Assembly: GCF_000388115.1 (NCBI RefSeq)
Contig: NZ_AQGQ01000003.1
Location: 1-64,000, forward strand
Source of the DNA: Aeromonas molluscorum 848
GTDB lineage: Bacteria; Pseudomonadota; Gammaproteobacteria; Enterobacterales; Aeromonadaceae
Reading direction: 5' to 3'
Length of the DNA: 64,000 bases
The notes under the pieces are model-generated. The model had not been told where the DNA came from. It was given only the letters and a program-made list of their open reading frames with translations, and did not search any database. This document shows, in pieces, positions 33,480 through 42,754 of the stretch. The translations under genes were made by a program, and so were the position numbers. Positions within the stretch are counted from its first letter, which is position 1, and each line of letters opens with the position of its first letter.

Positions 33480-33875
33480 ATGCCTCTGCCCGTCTGGTTT
33501 ATCACCCCCTTGCAGGTCGCCCTGCTGGCCGCCATCTGGTGGCTCGCCGATGGCGCCGTGCGCCTGTTTCATCTGCCGCTGCCCGCCAATCTCACCGGCA
33601 TGCTGGCCCTGCTCGCCCTGATCCTGCTCGGCGTCGTCAAGACCCGCTGGTTTAGCGCAGGATCTCGCTGGCTGCTGGCCGAGATGCTGCTGTTCTTCGT
33701 GCCCGCCGTGGTGGCTCTGGTCAACTATCAGGCGTTGCTGCTCAATCAGGGGCTGCGCATCCTGCTGGTGATAAGCCTCAGCACTGTGCTGGTACTCGGC
33801 ACCACGGCCCTGGTGGTGGACAGGGTTTATCGGCTCGAACTCAAACTGGCCCGCCGGGCGCGTCGCCATGACTAG
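33480..33875 (+). CDS. cidA: CidA/LrgA family holin-like membrane protein
   Basis: A 131-residue membrane protein with four hydrophobic segments. The family pattern PLPANLTGMLALLALILLGVVK near residue 35 and LLAEMLLFFVPAVVALVNY near residue 63 are clear. CidA/LrgA proteins form holin-like pores and have also been linked to pyruvate transport. Its end overlaps cidB by 8 bp. No strong ribosome binding site is seen before 33480. Confidence 0.9.
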   Translation: MPLPVWFITPLQVALLAAIWWLADGAVRLFHLPLPANLTGMLALLALILLGVVKTRWFSAGSRWLLAEMLLFFVPAVVALVNYQALLLNQGLRILLVISLSTVLVLGTTALVVDRVYRLELKLARRARRHD

Positions 33876-34557
33876 CCAAGCCCTGAGCCTGCTCTGCCTG
33901 GCCCTCACCCTGCTGTTTTACTACCTCAGCAAGTGGCTCTATGGTCGGGTGCGCATCCTGCCCCTGATGCCCCTGCTGCTGGCCCCGGCACTGCTGGTCG
34001 CCCTGGTGCTGCTCTGCCACATCCCCTATGAGACCTATATGGCCGACAGCCACTGGCTGCTCTGGCTGCTGGGTCCGGCCACGGTCGCCTTCGCCATCCC
34101 CGTCTATGAAAATCAGGCCCTGATGCGCAAGCACTGGTTGTCGCTCTCCCTCGGGGTACTTGCCTCCGTGGTGATGGCGGTGGGCAGCTCCGTGCTGCTG
34201 GCACGCTGGTTGGGCCTCTCGGATATGCTGCAACGCAGCCTGGCCATGCGTTCCATCACTACCCCCTTCGCCGTCGAGGCGAGCAAGCGCGTCGGTGGCC
34301 AGAGCGACCTGACCGCCCTGTTCGTGGTACTGACTGGGGTGATCGGCATGGCGGTGGGTGATCTGGTTCTGCGCCGTCTCGCCATCCGCAGCAAGCTCGG
34401 CAAGGGGGCCGGGTTTGGTGCATCGGCCCATGGGGCGGGCACGGCCCGAGCCTATCAGATGGGCAATGAGGAGGGAGTCGTTGCCAGCATGGTGATGATG
34501 ATAGCGGGCATGGTGACTGTGCTGCTCGCCCCCCTGCTCGGCCAACTGTTGTGGTGA
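33868..34557 (+). CDS. cidB: CidB/LrgB family membrane protein
   Basis: A 229-residue polytopic membrane protein of the LrgB family. LGPATVAFAIPVYENQALMRKHW near residue 69 and RSITTPFAVEASKRVGG near residue 128 are hallmarks, as is GASAHGAGTARAYQMGNEEG near residue 190. It works with CidA. The 8-bp overlap with cidA and the upstream divergent LysR indicate a two-gene regulated unit. Confidence 0.92.
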   Translation: MTSQALSLLCLALTLLFYYLSKWLYGRVRILPLMPLLLAPALLVALVLLCHIPYETYMADSHWLLWLLGPATVAFAIPVYENQALMRKHWLSLSLGVLASVVMAVGSSVLLARWLGLSDMLQRSLAMRSITTPFAVEASKRVGGQSDLTALFVVLTGVIGMAVGDLVLRRLAIRSKLGKGAGFGASAHGAGTARAYQMGNEEGVVASMVMMIAGMVTVLLAPLLGQLLW

Positions 34558-34622
34558 TCCCAGGCTGATCCCGGCTCCCTGTCCGGTTACACTGGGGTCA
34601 TGCGAGCGGATCAGGAAGCGAC

Positions 34623-35537
34623 ATGACCTCAACGAACAGGCGAGCACTGTGCCGGGCACTGCTCTGCGCCCTCATGCTGGCAGGGCCCCAGGCCGGGGCC
34701 GCCACCCTCTTCACCCATGTCAGTCCCGAGAGTCCTCAGGATCAGCGCACCCGCTACGAGCAGGATCTGCTGCGCCTGGCGCTGGAAGAGACCCGGGCAG
34801 ACTTTGGGGAGTACCAACTGGCCCAGGCGCCGTCCATGAACCGGACCCGGCTGCTCCAGCAACTGGCACAGAACAGCTACACCAACCTGATCGCCTCTCA
34901 TGCCTGGCTGAATCCGAGCGAACACCCTCATCTCGGCCACGTTCGCTTCCCCATCACCCTGGGCATACTCAGTTACCGGGTCTGCTTCGTCAACGAGGGG
35001 CGCGAGGCCGACTTTGCCCAGGTCCGTACCCTGGTGGCGCTGCGCACCTTTCGTCAGGTACAGGGGCGGGGCTGGCAGGACGCACTTGTGCTCAAGCGCG
35101 CCGGCATGCAGGTGCTGGAGGTGGATGGCTACGAGCGTCTGTTCAAACTGGTGGCCAGGGGGCGAGCCGATCTCTTCTGCCGGGGGGCGGGAGAGGTATA
35201 TCAGGAGTGGCAACGGCGCCACACCATGCCGGGTCTGGCCCTGGATGACCAGATCGTCATCTCGTACCCCAACCCCCACCTCTTCTACAGCCACGAGGCC
35301 AATGGCGCCGCCCTGGCCCGAGTACAGACCGGACTGGAGCGCGCCTGGCGCAAGGGCTCCTTGCAGCGTCTCTGGCGTCAGCATTTTCAACCCGCCTTGG
35401 CGCTGGTGCAGCTGAAGCGGCGCCATGCGCTGGTGCTAACCAACCCCTACCTAGAGGGGATCGACTTCGACTATCAAGCCTACTTTCATCAGATGCTCGG
35501 GGAGGCGATCACCTCGCCCCCCAGGGATCTGGAATAA
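34623..35537 (+). CDS. Putative periplasmic substrate-binding-like protein
   Basis: A 304-residue protein with a signal peptide (cleaved near AGA, residue 26) and no transmembrane helix after it. The overall look is of a type-II periplasmic binding protein of the amino-acid receptor group: VSPESPQDQRTRYEQDLLRLALEETRADFG at the start and a hinge around FPITLGILSYRV. No clear ligand-binding arginine/aspartate pair can be named. No transporter genes are nearby. It has AGGAAG before the ATG and a terminator after it, so it is a single-gene unit. The function is unknown. Confidence 0.75.
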   Translation: MTSTNRRALCRALLCALMLAGPQAGAATLFTHVSPESPQDQRTRYEQDLLRLALEETRADFGEYQLAQAPSMNRTRLLQQLAQNSYTNLIASHAWLNPSEHPHLGHVRFPITLGILSYRVCFVNEGREADFAQVRTLVALRTFRQVQGRGWQDALVLKRAGMQVLEVDGYERLFKLVARGRADLFCRGAGEVYQEWQRRHTMPGLALDDQIVISYPNPHLFYSHEANGAALARVQTGLERAWRKGSLQRLWRQHFQPALALVQLKRRHALVLTNPYLEGIDFDYQAYFHQMLGEAITSPPRDLE

Positions 35538-35540
35538 CGG

Positions 35541-35566
35541 AAAGGGCGCCATAAGGCGCCCTTTTA
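35541..35566. terminator. Terminator between the binding-like protein gene and metL
   Basis: AAAGGGCGCC and GGCGCCCTTT form a 10-bp stem with loop ATAA, followed by T. It serves the rightward gene and, in reverse, metL. Confidence 0.87.
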
Positions 35567-35583
35567 CTGTTCCTTTCCCGGCC

Positions 35584-38091
35584 TCACAGCTCGGCGCAGA
35601 TTTGCCAGAGGTCGTACTGGATGGCGCCGGCGGTCACCTCACGCCCTGCCCCCGGCCCCTGGATGACCAGCGGGTTGGTGCGGTAGCTGTCGCTCTCTAT
35701 GGCAAAGACATTGTCGCAAGGCAGCAGATTGGCGAAAGGATGGTGCGGCTCAAGGGTCTCCAGTCCGACGCGCGCCTTGCCGCCCTGCTCGAAGCGGGCC
35801 ACGAAACGCAGCACCTTGCCAACCCGGCGAGCCCCCTCAAAGGCCGTCTGGAGCGGGCCATCCAGCTCGCCCAGTCTGTCCATGAACTCCTCGACCGACA
35901 GCTTGCGCAGGGCCGCAGGCACCAGGTTTTCCAGCTCGATATCGGCGGAATCCAGCTCGAAGCCCGCCTCCCGCGCCAGAATGAGCAGCTTGCGGCGCAC
36001 ATCCTGGCCGGAGAGATCCTCGCGAGGATCCGGCTCGGTCAACCCCTGCTGCCAGGCGTCGTCCACCAGCTCGGAGAAGGGGCGACTACCGTCATATTGC
36101 TGGAACAGCCAGCTCAGGGTACCGGAGAAGATGCCGGAGACGCCCTGGATGCGATCGCCGCTCTGACGCAGCATCTGGATGCTGGACTGGATGGGCAAAC
36201 CGGCACCGACGGTGGCGTTGTAGCGCCACTGCACCTGATGGTCGCGGCAGCTCTGTTTGATGCGCTGGTAGAACTCGCTCTCGGCGGCACCGGCGAACTT
36301 GTTGGCGGCGATGATGTGGCAGCCGAGCTGGGCAAAGTCCGGGTAGTAACGGCTCACCGTCTCGCTGGCGGTGAGATCGAGCGCGATCAGGCTGTCAAAG
36401 CCGTGCTGCTCCAGCTGGGTCAGCAACTCTGGCCAGATGAGCGGGCTGGGCTCGAAGTGCTTCTGCACCTTGATGGGATCCAGCCCCTCCTCATCCAGCA
36501 GGCCGCCCTGGGAGTTGAAGACCCCGTACAGGGTGAGCGCCACGTTCAGCTCGCTCTCGAGACGAGCCTTCTCGCGGCCATAGAGGTTGAGCCACTGGCT
36601 GCCGATGTTGCCCTTGCCAAACAGCACCAGACCGACCCGGGCCGGGCGGCTGAACAAGGCACTGTGCAGGGCTATCATCAAGGGCTCGAGCACCACCTGA
36701 CGCAGCACAGCCACCAGGCTCAATCCATCCTTGGCGACCTGAACGAACTCCTGGGGCTGATCCGCCAGCAACTGATAGAAGCGGTGGCACTGCTCGGCGT
36801 TGTCCGTCACCCCCGATCCCACCAGGGCAACCAGGCTGTAACCCTCTTTCTGGATAAGACCGGTGAAGCCACCCTGCAGCTGGAAATCGCGCAGCAGATC
36901 GTAGGCGCCGACCGCCACCTCCAGGGTATAGGCAAGGCGCAACACCCGCCTGTCCGGCTGGCGTTGCAGGGTGAGCGGGCTGAGTCGATATCGTGCCAGG
37001 TGGGCCTCTATGGTCTTGACCGCCTGCTCAAAGTCGCCCTGGGGCAACACCTTGAGTTCGATCAGGGCAATCTGATCCACCGAGCTGACGATACGAGCCC
37101 CGTTGCTGCGCGGTGCACGGCGCAAGATGTGGGTACAGCCCTCGTCGGGGTTGTAGCTGCATCTCAGGGTGAGACGCTGGCGGCTGTCCGCCACCGGCTG
37201 CAGGGTGCGCGAGTGCAGCACAGAGGATCCCAGGCGAGCCAGTTCGTTGGCTTCGGCCAGACTGAGCCGCTCCAGCAGGCGCGCCTCCTTGACCCGGCGC
37301 GGATCCGCGCTGTAAACCCCGGCCACATCGCTCCAGATGGTGGTGGAATCCCCATCCGCCAGCAGGGCCAAGAGGCTGGCACTGTAATCTGAACCATTGC
37401 GACCGAGCAGCAGGGAGCGCCCCTCCATGTCGGCGGCGATGAAACCTGTCACCACGACACGACCGCTATGCTCGGCAAGGCGCGCCTTGAGCAGCTCGCT
37501 GGAGAGCGCCTCGTCCACCTTGACCAGGGCACCGTCCTCGGCACGCAGGAAGCTGCGGGCATCCAGCCAGATGGCGGGCTCGCCCCGGCTGGTAAGCAGC
37601 GCGGCCAGGAGCCGTGCCGACCAGACCTCCCCAAAGGCGAGCAGGCCATTGCGCTCGAAGCGATCGAACTGGCCCTCCAGGATCTGGCCCAGACTGCCGA
37701 GGTCACCGTTGAGCTGGGTGGTCAGGCTCTGGTGCAGCTCGCCCTCCAGCAAGCCATCGATCAAGCCCTGCTGATAGGCACGCAGGGCGTTGAGCGCCTC
37801 ACCGGCCGCCTCGTCCCCCGCCTCGGCCAGCTCAACCAGCTGGATCAGGCGGTTGGTGGTCTTGCCCGCAGCCGACACCACGATCAGCTCGCTGCCATTG
37901 CCCTGCTGCTCGACGATGGCCGCGACCCTGCGGTAACAGACGGGATCGGCCAGGCTGCTGCCGCCAAACTTGTGTACTTGCCGATGTTGTACGCTGACCG
38001 TCACCTCGGCCTCCTTGACCTCTGCATTCATCTTGATCTCATCCCCAACGGTCAATTCGCTCCCTGATCTTTCTTGATAATGCTGGTTCAT
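35584..38091 (-). CDS. metL: Bifunctional aspartokinase II/homoserine dehydrogenase II
   Basis: Catalyses the first and third steps from aspartate toward methionine and threonine. It has 835 residues. The aspartokinase domain begins VHKFGGSSLADP near residue 40, and GRNGSDYSASLLALL near residue 230 is the kinase core. The homoserine dehydrogenase domain starts near residue 490 (GLVLFGKGNIGSQWL) with AANKFAGA and NATVGAGLPIQSS near residue 620. The start at 38091 overlaps the metB stop as ATGA, giving a metBL operon. Confidence 0.96.
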   Translation of the reverse strand: MNQHYQERSGSELTVGDEIKMNAEVKEAEVTVSVQHRQVHKFGGSSLADPVCYRRVAAIVEQQGNGSELIVVSAAGKTTNRLIQLVELAEAGDEAAGEALNALRAYQQGLIDGLLEGELHQSLTTQLNGDLGSLGQILEGQFDRFERNGLLAFGEVWSARLLAALLTSRGEPAIWLDARSFLRAEDGALVKVDEALSSELLKARLAEHSGRVVVTGFIAADMEGRSLLLGRNGSDYSASLLALLADGDSTTIWSDVAGVYSADPRRVKEARLLERLSLAEANELARLGSSVLHSRTLQPVADSRQRLTLRCSYNPDEGCTHILRRAPRSNGARIVSSVDQIALIELKVLPQGDFEQAVKTIEAHLARYRLSPLTLQRQPDRRVLRLAYTLEVAVGAYDLLRDFQLQGGFTGLIQKEGYSLVALVGSGVTDNAEQCHRFYQLLADQPQEFVQVAKDGLSLVAVLRQVVLEPLMIALHSALFSRPARVGLVLFGKGNIGSQWLNLYGREKARLESELNVALTLYGVFNSQGGLLDEEGLDPIKVQKHFEPSPLIWPELLTQLEQHGFDSLIALDLTASETVSRYYPDFAQLGCHIIAANKFAGAAESEFYQRIKQSCRDHQVQWRYNATVGAGLPIQSSIQMLRQSGDRIQGVSGIFSGTLSWLFQQYDGSRPFSELVDDAWQQGLTEPDPREDLSGQDVRRKLLILAREAGFELDSADIELENLVPAALRKLSVEEFMDRLGELDGPLQTAFEGARRVGKVLRFVARFEQGGKARVGLETLEPHHPFANLLPCDNVFAIESDSYRTNPLVIQGPGAGREVTAGAIQYDLWQICAEL

Positions 38092-39251
38092 GACGCCACC
38101 TGACCGGCAATGGTCAGGGCCTGGGCCAAGTCGGCGACCAGATCCTCGCCATGCTCTATGCCGACCGAGATCCGCAAAAGCTGGGGACTGATCCCCGCCG
38201 CCTGCTGGGCCTCGTCGCTCATGGCCCTGTGGGTCATGCTGGCCGGATGGGCCACCAGACTCTCTACCCCACCGAGGGACTCGGCCACCGAGAAGTAGTT
38301 GAGGGCGCCGAGGAAGGCACGCAGACCCGCCTCGTCGCAGTCGAGCTCGAAGCTCAGCATGGCACCGAAACCGGACTGCTGGCGACGGGCTATCTCATGG
38401 CCAGGATGAGTCGGCAAGCTGGGGTGGTAGATGGTCTTCACCAGAGGCTGAGTCTGCAAGAAGGCCAGTATGCTCTGGGTGTTCTCCTGATGGGTGCGCA
38501 GACGGGGCCCCAGGGTGCGCAGACCCCGCAGGGTCAAATAGGAATCGAAGGCGCCACTGGTCAACCCCAGACAGTTGGCCCACCACAGCAGGCTGTCGGC
38601 CAGCGCCTGCTCCTTGGCGATGGCTACGCCCCCTACGACGTCCGAGTGGCCATTGATGTATTTGGTGGTGGAGTGCACCACCAGATCTGCGCCAAGCGCC
38701 AGGGGTTGCTGCAACAGCGGAGAGAGGAAGGTGTTGTCCACCGCCACCAGGGCGCCCACGGCGTGGGAAGCCTCGCAGATGGCCGTCACGTCCACGACCC
38801 GCAGCAACGGGTTGGAGGGCGTCTCCACCCAGACTAGCTTGGGCCCCTCGGCCAGGGCGGCGGCCAACGCCCGCTCATCGCCCTGATCGACGAACTTGAC
38901 CCGATAGTTGCCCTTGGCGGCCAGAAATTCGAACAGGCGCCAGGTGCCGCCATAACAGTCATGGGGGGCAATCAACAGATCCCCCACCTGCAACAGAGCC
39001 TGGGTTATCAGATGGATGGCCCCCATGCCGGTGCCGGTCACCACGGCGCCCGCCCCCCCTTCCAGGGCGGCCAGCGCGTCCGCCAGATTGCCACGGGTCG
39101 GGTTGCCGGAGCGGGCATAATCATATTGACGGGGTACGCCGAAGTCGGCAAAGGTGTAATTGCTGGAGAGATAGATGGGCGGCACTACGGCACCATGCTG
39201 GGTATCTGTCTCTATGCCGGTGCGTACCGTCAGGGTTGCCTTGTGGGTCAT
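38088..39251 (-). CDS. metB: Cystathionine gamma-synthase
   Basis: PLP enzyme that joins cysteine to an activated homoserine to give cystathionine. It has 387 residues (E. coli 386). Features are YDYARSGNPTRGNLADALAALE near residue 47, VDNTFLSPLLQQP near residue 172 and the PLP lysine in VVHSTTKYINGHSDVVGG near residue 193. The ATG at 39251 follows GAGGAGAGAGAG, and the longer frame is not conserved. MET boxes lie about 70-100 bp upstream, so MetJ should repress it. Confidence 0.96.
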   Translation of the reverse strand: MTHKATLTVRTGIETDTQHGAVVPPIYLSSNYTFADFGVPRQYDYARSGNPTRGNLADALAALEGGAGAVVTGTGMGAIHLITQALLQVGDLLIAPHDCYGGTWRLFEFLAAKGNYRVKFVDQGDERALAAALAEGPKLVWVETPSNPLLRVVDVTAICEASHAVGALVAVDNTFLSPLLQQPLALGADLVVHSTTKYINGHSDVVGGVAIAKEQALADSLLWWANCLGLTSGAFDSYLTLRGLRTLGPRLRTHQENTQSILAFLQTQPLVKTIYHPSLPTHPGHEIARRQQSGFGAMLSFELDCDEAGLRAFLGALNYFSVAESLGGVESLVAHPASMTHRAMSDEAQQAAGISPQLLRISVGIEHGEDLVADLAQALTIAGQVAS

Positions 39252-39318
39252 CTCTCTCTCCTCATCCTTGTGCGAGTCCATCCTCGCCATTGCACAAGAC
39301 ATTACGCCACCCAAATAA

Positions 39319-39350
39319 AGCCGTCAACACTTCTAGACGTCTAAATGGCT
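39319..39350. promoter_or_regulatory. MET boxes (MetJ operator) between metB and metJ
   Basis: Four adjacent 8-mers align with AGACGTCT: AGCCGTCA, ACACTTCT, AGACGTCT (exact, 39335-39342) and AAATGGCT. Tandem 8-bp boxes are how MetJ dimers bind. The position between divergent metB and metJ fits autoregulation and repression of metBL. Confidence 0.82.
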
Positions 39351-39423
39351 TTGCTGTTGGATTGCCATTGATTTCCTTAAGGGTTAAAATCCGCGCTCAA
39401 GGCCAAATGAGAACAGGTGAATC

Positions 39424-39747
39424 ATGGGTACAGAGTGGAACGGCGACTACGTCAGCCCTTATGCGGAACACGGTAAGAAGAGTGAACAGGTCAAGAAGAT
39501 TACCGTCTCGATCCCGCTCAAGGTGTTGAAGGTGTTGACCGATGAGCGCACCCGTCGCCAGGTGAACAACCTGCGCCATGCGACAAACAGCGAACTGCTC
39601 TGCGAGGCCTTTCTCCATGCGTTCACCGGCCAGCCACTGCCCGGCGACGACGATTTGCGCAAGGATCACCCGGACAGCGTCCCGGCTGAGGCCCGCGCTA
39701 TCATGGAAGCCCTTGGCAAAGAGATTGAAGATTACGACGCCGAGTGA
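39424..39747 (+). CDS. metJ: Methionine repressor MetJ
   Basis: A 107-residue ribbon-helix-helix repressor that binds S-adenosylmethionine as co-repressor. The DNA-contacting beta strand is [20 protein letters not shown] near residue 24, and [26 protein letters not shown] is almost universal in MetJ. It is complete and divergent from metBL, with its operator between them. Confidence 0.98.
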   Translation: MGTEWNGDYVSPYAEHGKKSEQVKKITVSIPLKVLKVLTDERTRRQVNNLRHATNSELLCEAFLHAFTGQPLPGDDDLRKDHPDSVPAEARAIMEALGKEIEDYDAE

Positions 39748-39766
39748 GTCATCACTCAGGGGCAGT

Positions 39767-39800
39767 AAAAACGCGGCTTTAATCAGCCGCGTTTTTTATT
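39767..39800 (+). terminator. Terminator downstream of metJ
   Basis: ACGCGGCT and AGCCGCGT form the stem core, extended by A/T pairs, followed by TTTTTATT. A strong intrinsic terminator. Confidence 0.9.
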
Positions 39801-39868
39801 GTCTCTGTGCCGATAGCAGACAAAAAAGCGCCCCATCCTGGAGCGCAAACAGTAGGTGAAACATCAAG

Positions 39869-40327
39869 TCAGGCCGCGCGGCTGCGGCTCATGGCGGTCA
39901 GGGACACCCCGAGAAACACCACATCCTTGAACAGGAAAAAATTGATCACGGGGACACCATCCACCCACTTCCAGACCCCGGGCAGGGTGAACAGGAAGCT
40001 CAAGGTCACCAGAAAGATAAGGCTGGCGGCGGCGCCCGCATAGAGACCAAGCGGGGGATAACGCAGGGAGAGCACCAGGCCAAGCGCCACCAGCAATTCC
40101 GCGATACCGATCAGGTTGGAGACTCCTTGCACCGACCAGATGCCATAGAGCCAGCTCATCAAGGGGTGGCTGGCCACCATGGGACGGATTGCCTGCGCCT
40201 CGGTCGGGGTGAACTTGAACACGCCGATCCAGATCAGGGTCGCCACCACACCAAACAGCGCAACCAGATAACCCGCATCCGCCCGGGTCAGCGGGGCGGC
40301 GCGCGTCAACAAAGCGGCCCGGTTCAT
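39869..40327 (-). CDS. DUF417 (YkgB-like) membrane protein
   Basis: A 152-residue membrane protein with about four hydrophobic segments. IWIGVFKFTPTEAQAIRPMVASHPLMSW near residue 32 is the DUF417 signature, and LFTLPGVWKW and FFLFKDVVFLGVSL follow. Members are often induced by reactive chlorine or oxygen species; the mechanism is unknown. Its start overlaps the stop of the AhpD-like gene as ATGA, so the two form an operon divergent from an AraC regulator. Confidence 0.9.
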   Translation of the reverse strand: MNRAALLTRAAPLTRADAGYLVALFGVVATLIWIGVFKFTPTEAQAIRPMVASHPLMSWLYGIWSVQGVSNLIGIAELLVALGLVLSLRYPPLGLYAGAAASLIFLVTLSFLFTLPGVWKWVDGVPVINFFLFKDVVFLGVSLTAMSRSRAA

Positions 40328-40863
40328 GGCCTCACCGCCACGGCGGGGAAGTCTATCTCTGTGCCCGCCACATGATTGCTGTAGTTGGTGAGGGTGTTGA
40401 GGGCGACCTGACCCAGCACTTCAATGAGCAGCTCATCATCGACCCCGGCGACTCTGGCCTCTTGCAGCTGGGTATCATCGATGACACCGCGCTGGCGCAC
40501 CACCAGGATTGCCAGGGTGATCAACGCCTGATCCAGCGGATTTTCAGCCTCACCCAGCCGCGCATCACGGATCTGCTCCGGGGAGAAACCAGCCTTCTTG
40601 GCACCCAGCACATGGGCACTCAGGCAATATTGACAGGCATTGACCTGACCTATGGCCAAGGCCAGCAACTCCCGCTGACGGGCATCGAGCCGCCCTTGGC
40701 CCAGGGCCTCGGCGAAGGCCAGATAGGCTTTGAACACCGCAGGGGAGTGCGCCAGCGTGGAGAACAGATTGGGCACCATGCCGAGTTTACCCTTGATGGC
40801 AGTGAGCGTGTCGGCGGTGGCCGGCTTGGCCTCGGCGAGGGTCAGGGGATTGATACGTACCAT
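40324..40863 (-). CDS. AhpD-like carboxymuconolactone decarboxylase family protein
   Basis: A 179-residue protein with the redox motif CQYCLSAHVLGAKKAG (CxxC plus the conserved histidine) near residue 77. This points to an alkylhydroperoxidase-like or thiol-redox activity rather than decarboxylation. VPNLFSTLAHSPAVFKAYLAFAEAL near residue 30 is typical of the subgroup. It overlaps the DUF417 gene as ATGA and is divergent from an AraC regulator 113 bp away. Confidence 0.9.
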   Translation of the reverse strand: MVRINPLTLAEAKPATADTLTAIKGKLGMVPNLFSTLAHSPAVFKAYLAFAEALGQGRLDARQRELLALAIGQVNACQYCLSAHVLGAKKAGFSPEQIRDARLGEAENPLDQALITLAILVVRQRGVIDDTQLQEARVAGVDDELLIEVLGQVALNTLTNYSNHVAGTEIDFPAVAVRP

Positions 40864-40976
40864 GAAAATCTTCCTCTCGTGTTAATGAACTAGCTGGTCA
40901 ACGAGAGTGAGTATTTCAAAAAGCATGATACGATTTATTACCAATAGTCCAAAAAAGATCACTCATCGTCTCAATC

Positions 40977-41816
40977 ATGGATTCCTTGTCGGCACTGCTT
41001 CATCAATATGCCCCCCGGGCGCAGATCTTCTACGCAGGCAGCCTGTGTGGCCGGGCCGACTATGAGGGCTCGGACGCTGGCGGTCATCTCCACCTGCTGC
41101 GGGCGGGCACGCTCAGACTACGCAGTGATGGGGAGGTGCCGCTCATCCTCGTCGAGCCAAGCCTGATCTTGTTTCCCGGGGGCAGCAGCCACCGAATGCA
41201 GAGTCGGCTAGACTGCGATCTGGTCTGCGCCAACGTCCGCTTCGGGCGCACCAATGCCAATCCTCTGGTGGCAGCGCTGCCCCGTCGGCTCGTCATTCCT
41301 CTGGCCAGCGCCCCCGGCCTGGCTCCGGTGCTGGAACTGCTATTTCAGGAGGCGAGCCAGCCCGGCTATGGCCAGAGCCAGGCCCTGGATCGGCTGTTGG
41401 ATCTGCTGCTCATTCTGGTACTGCGCCATGTACTCGATGCCGGACTCTATCGCGGAGGTGTCTTGGCGGGACTGGCCGATGTCCGGCTGGGCAAGGCGAT
41501 CATTGCCATGCAGCAACAACCTGAGCACCCCTGGACGCTGCAAGGGCTGGCTGCGCTGGTGGGCATGTCCCGCGCCCGTTTCGCCGCCCACTTCCATCAG
41601 GTAATAGGCAAGACGCCACTGGTTTATCTGACCGAGTGGCGGCTGGCCCTGGCCCAGCAGCGCCTTCTGACGGGGGAGCCCCTCAAGCTGGTTGCCCCCG
41701 GGGTAGGTTATGGCAGTACCGCCACCCTGACCCGAGCCTTCGCCAAGCAGTGCGGATTGACCCCCAGTCAATGGTTGCACCAGCAGAAAACCGCCGCAGA
41801 ACCACCCCTTGATTGA
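40977..41816 (+). CDS. AraC family transcriptional regulator
   Basis: A 279-residue regulator with an N-terminal cupin (GGHLHLLRAGTLRLRSDGE, ILFPGGSSHRM) and a C-terminal pair of helix-turn-helix motifs (TLQGLAALVGMSRARFAAHFHQVIGKTPLVYL; VGYGSTATLTRAFAKQCGLTPSQW). Cupin-AraC proteins of this group often face small redox genes and respond to reactive species. Here it is divergent from the AhpD-like/DUF417 operon and probably activates it. Confidence 0.92.
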   Translation: MDSLSALLHQYAPRAQIFYAGSLCGRADYEGSDAGGHLHLLRAGTLRLRSDGEVPLILVEPSLILFPGGSSHRMQSRLDCDLVCANVRFGRTNANPLVAALPRRLVIPLASAPGLAPVLELLFQEASQPGYGQSQALDRLLDLLLILVLRHVLDAGLYRGGVLAGLADVRLGKAIIAMQQQPEHPWTLQGLAALVGMSRARFAAHFHQVIGKTPLVYLTEWRLALAQQRLLTGEPLKLVAPGVGYGSTATLTRAFAKQCGLTPSQWLHQQKTAAEPPLD

Positions 41817-41850
41817 TGGCAGGCGAACTCCTCCGCGCTGACGATCTCAA

Positions 41851-41885
41851 TAAAAACGGCGACCTGAGGGTCGCCGTTGTTCATG
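41851..41885. terminator. Terminator between the AraC gene and cysQ
   Basis: AACGGCGACC and GGTCGCCGTT form a 10-bp stem, flanked by AATAAAA on the left and GTTC on the right. It suits the converging genes. Confidence 0.82.
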
Positions 41886-41901
41886 CCGATGCAAGGTGCA
41901 G

Positions 41902-42720
41902 TTAGTCGCGGTGTAGCACTATCTGGGTCCAAGCCAGACGAGGATCCCCCATCACGATAAAGTCGGGATTGCCAAGGGACTCGGTCTCGTTATAGCTCAG
42001 CGGCTGCAGTGCCAGACTGAGAATACGCCCCCCAGCCGCCTCGACGATGCACTGAGCCGCTGCGGTGTCCCACTCGCCGGTAGGGCCGAGTCGCACATAA
42101 CAGTCGGCCGCCCCCTCGGCCACCAGGCAGGATTTGAGGGAGCTGGAACCCAGCGGCACCAGATCATAGTGGATGGCGGGGTTGAGACGACGAGTCAGAC
42201 TCACCTGCTGCTGACGGCGGCTGATGGCGATCACCAGGGAGCTGGGGAGATCATGTTCATGATGCTGGGCGCGAATGGGCTTGCTCTCGCCATTTGCCTC
42301 CTTGAAGGCACCATGACCACGCACCGCCCAGTAGAGCAGATCCGCCTCGGGGGCATAGATGACGCCGAGCACGGGCACATTGTCCCGCACCAGGGCTATC
42401 AGGGTGGCGAAGTCACCACTGCCGGCGATAAATTCCCCCGTGCCATCCAGAGGATCCACCAGCCAATACTGCCGCCAGTTGGATCGCTGGCTGAAGGGGA
42501 CATCCGCCGCCTCCTCGGTCAACACGGGGATATGGGGGGTGAGTGCCGCAAGCGCCTGCTTGAGGTAAGCATCCGCGGCGAGATCGGCACTGGTGACCGG
42601 GGTCGCATCCTCCTTCAGCTCGCGCTCAAACTGACCGCCTTGATAGATGTCGTGAAGGATACGCCCCGCTTCGCGGGCTATCTCCTTGACCCCGGGAACC
42701 CAGCTCAGTAGTTCCTGCAT
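41902..42720 (-). CDS. cysQ: 3'(2'),5'-bisphosphate nucleotidase CysQ
   Basis: Converts PAP, the toxic by-product of PAPS reduction, to AMP and phosphate, protecting sulfate assimilation. It has 272 residues. Metal-binding motifs of the inositol-monophosphatase superfamily are VLTEEAADVP near residue 65, DPLDGTGEFIAG near residue 88 and GEWDTAAAQCIVEAAGG near residue 215. It lies 34 bp downstream of nudE and is probably co-transcribed with it. Confidence 0.95.
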   Translation of the reverse strand: MQELLSWVPGVKEIAREAGRILHDIYQGGQFERELKEDATPVTSADLAADAYLKQALAALTPHIPVLTEEAADVPFSQRSNWRQYWLVDPLDGTGEFIAGSGDFATLIALVRDNVPVLGVIYAPEADLLYWAVRGHGAFKEANGESKPIRAQHHEHDLPSSLVIAISRRQQQVSLTRRLNPAIHYDLVPLGSSSLKSCLVAEGAADCYVRLGPTGEWDTAAAQCIVEAAGGRILSLALQPLSYNETESLGNPDFIVMGDPRLAWTQIVLHRD

Positions 42721-42754
42721 CTTGTCATCCTCTGTGTCACTCGCCGCTCTGGCT

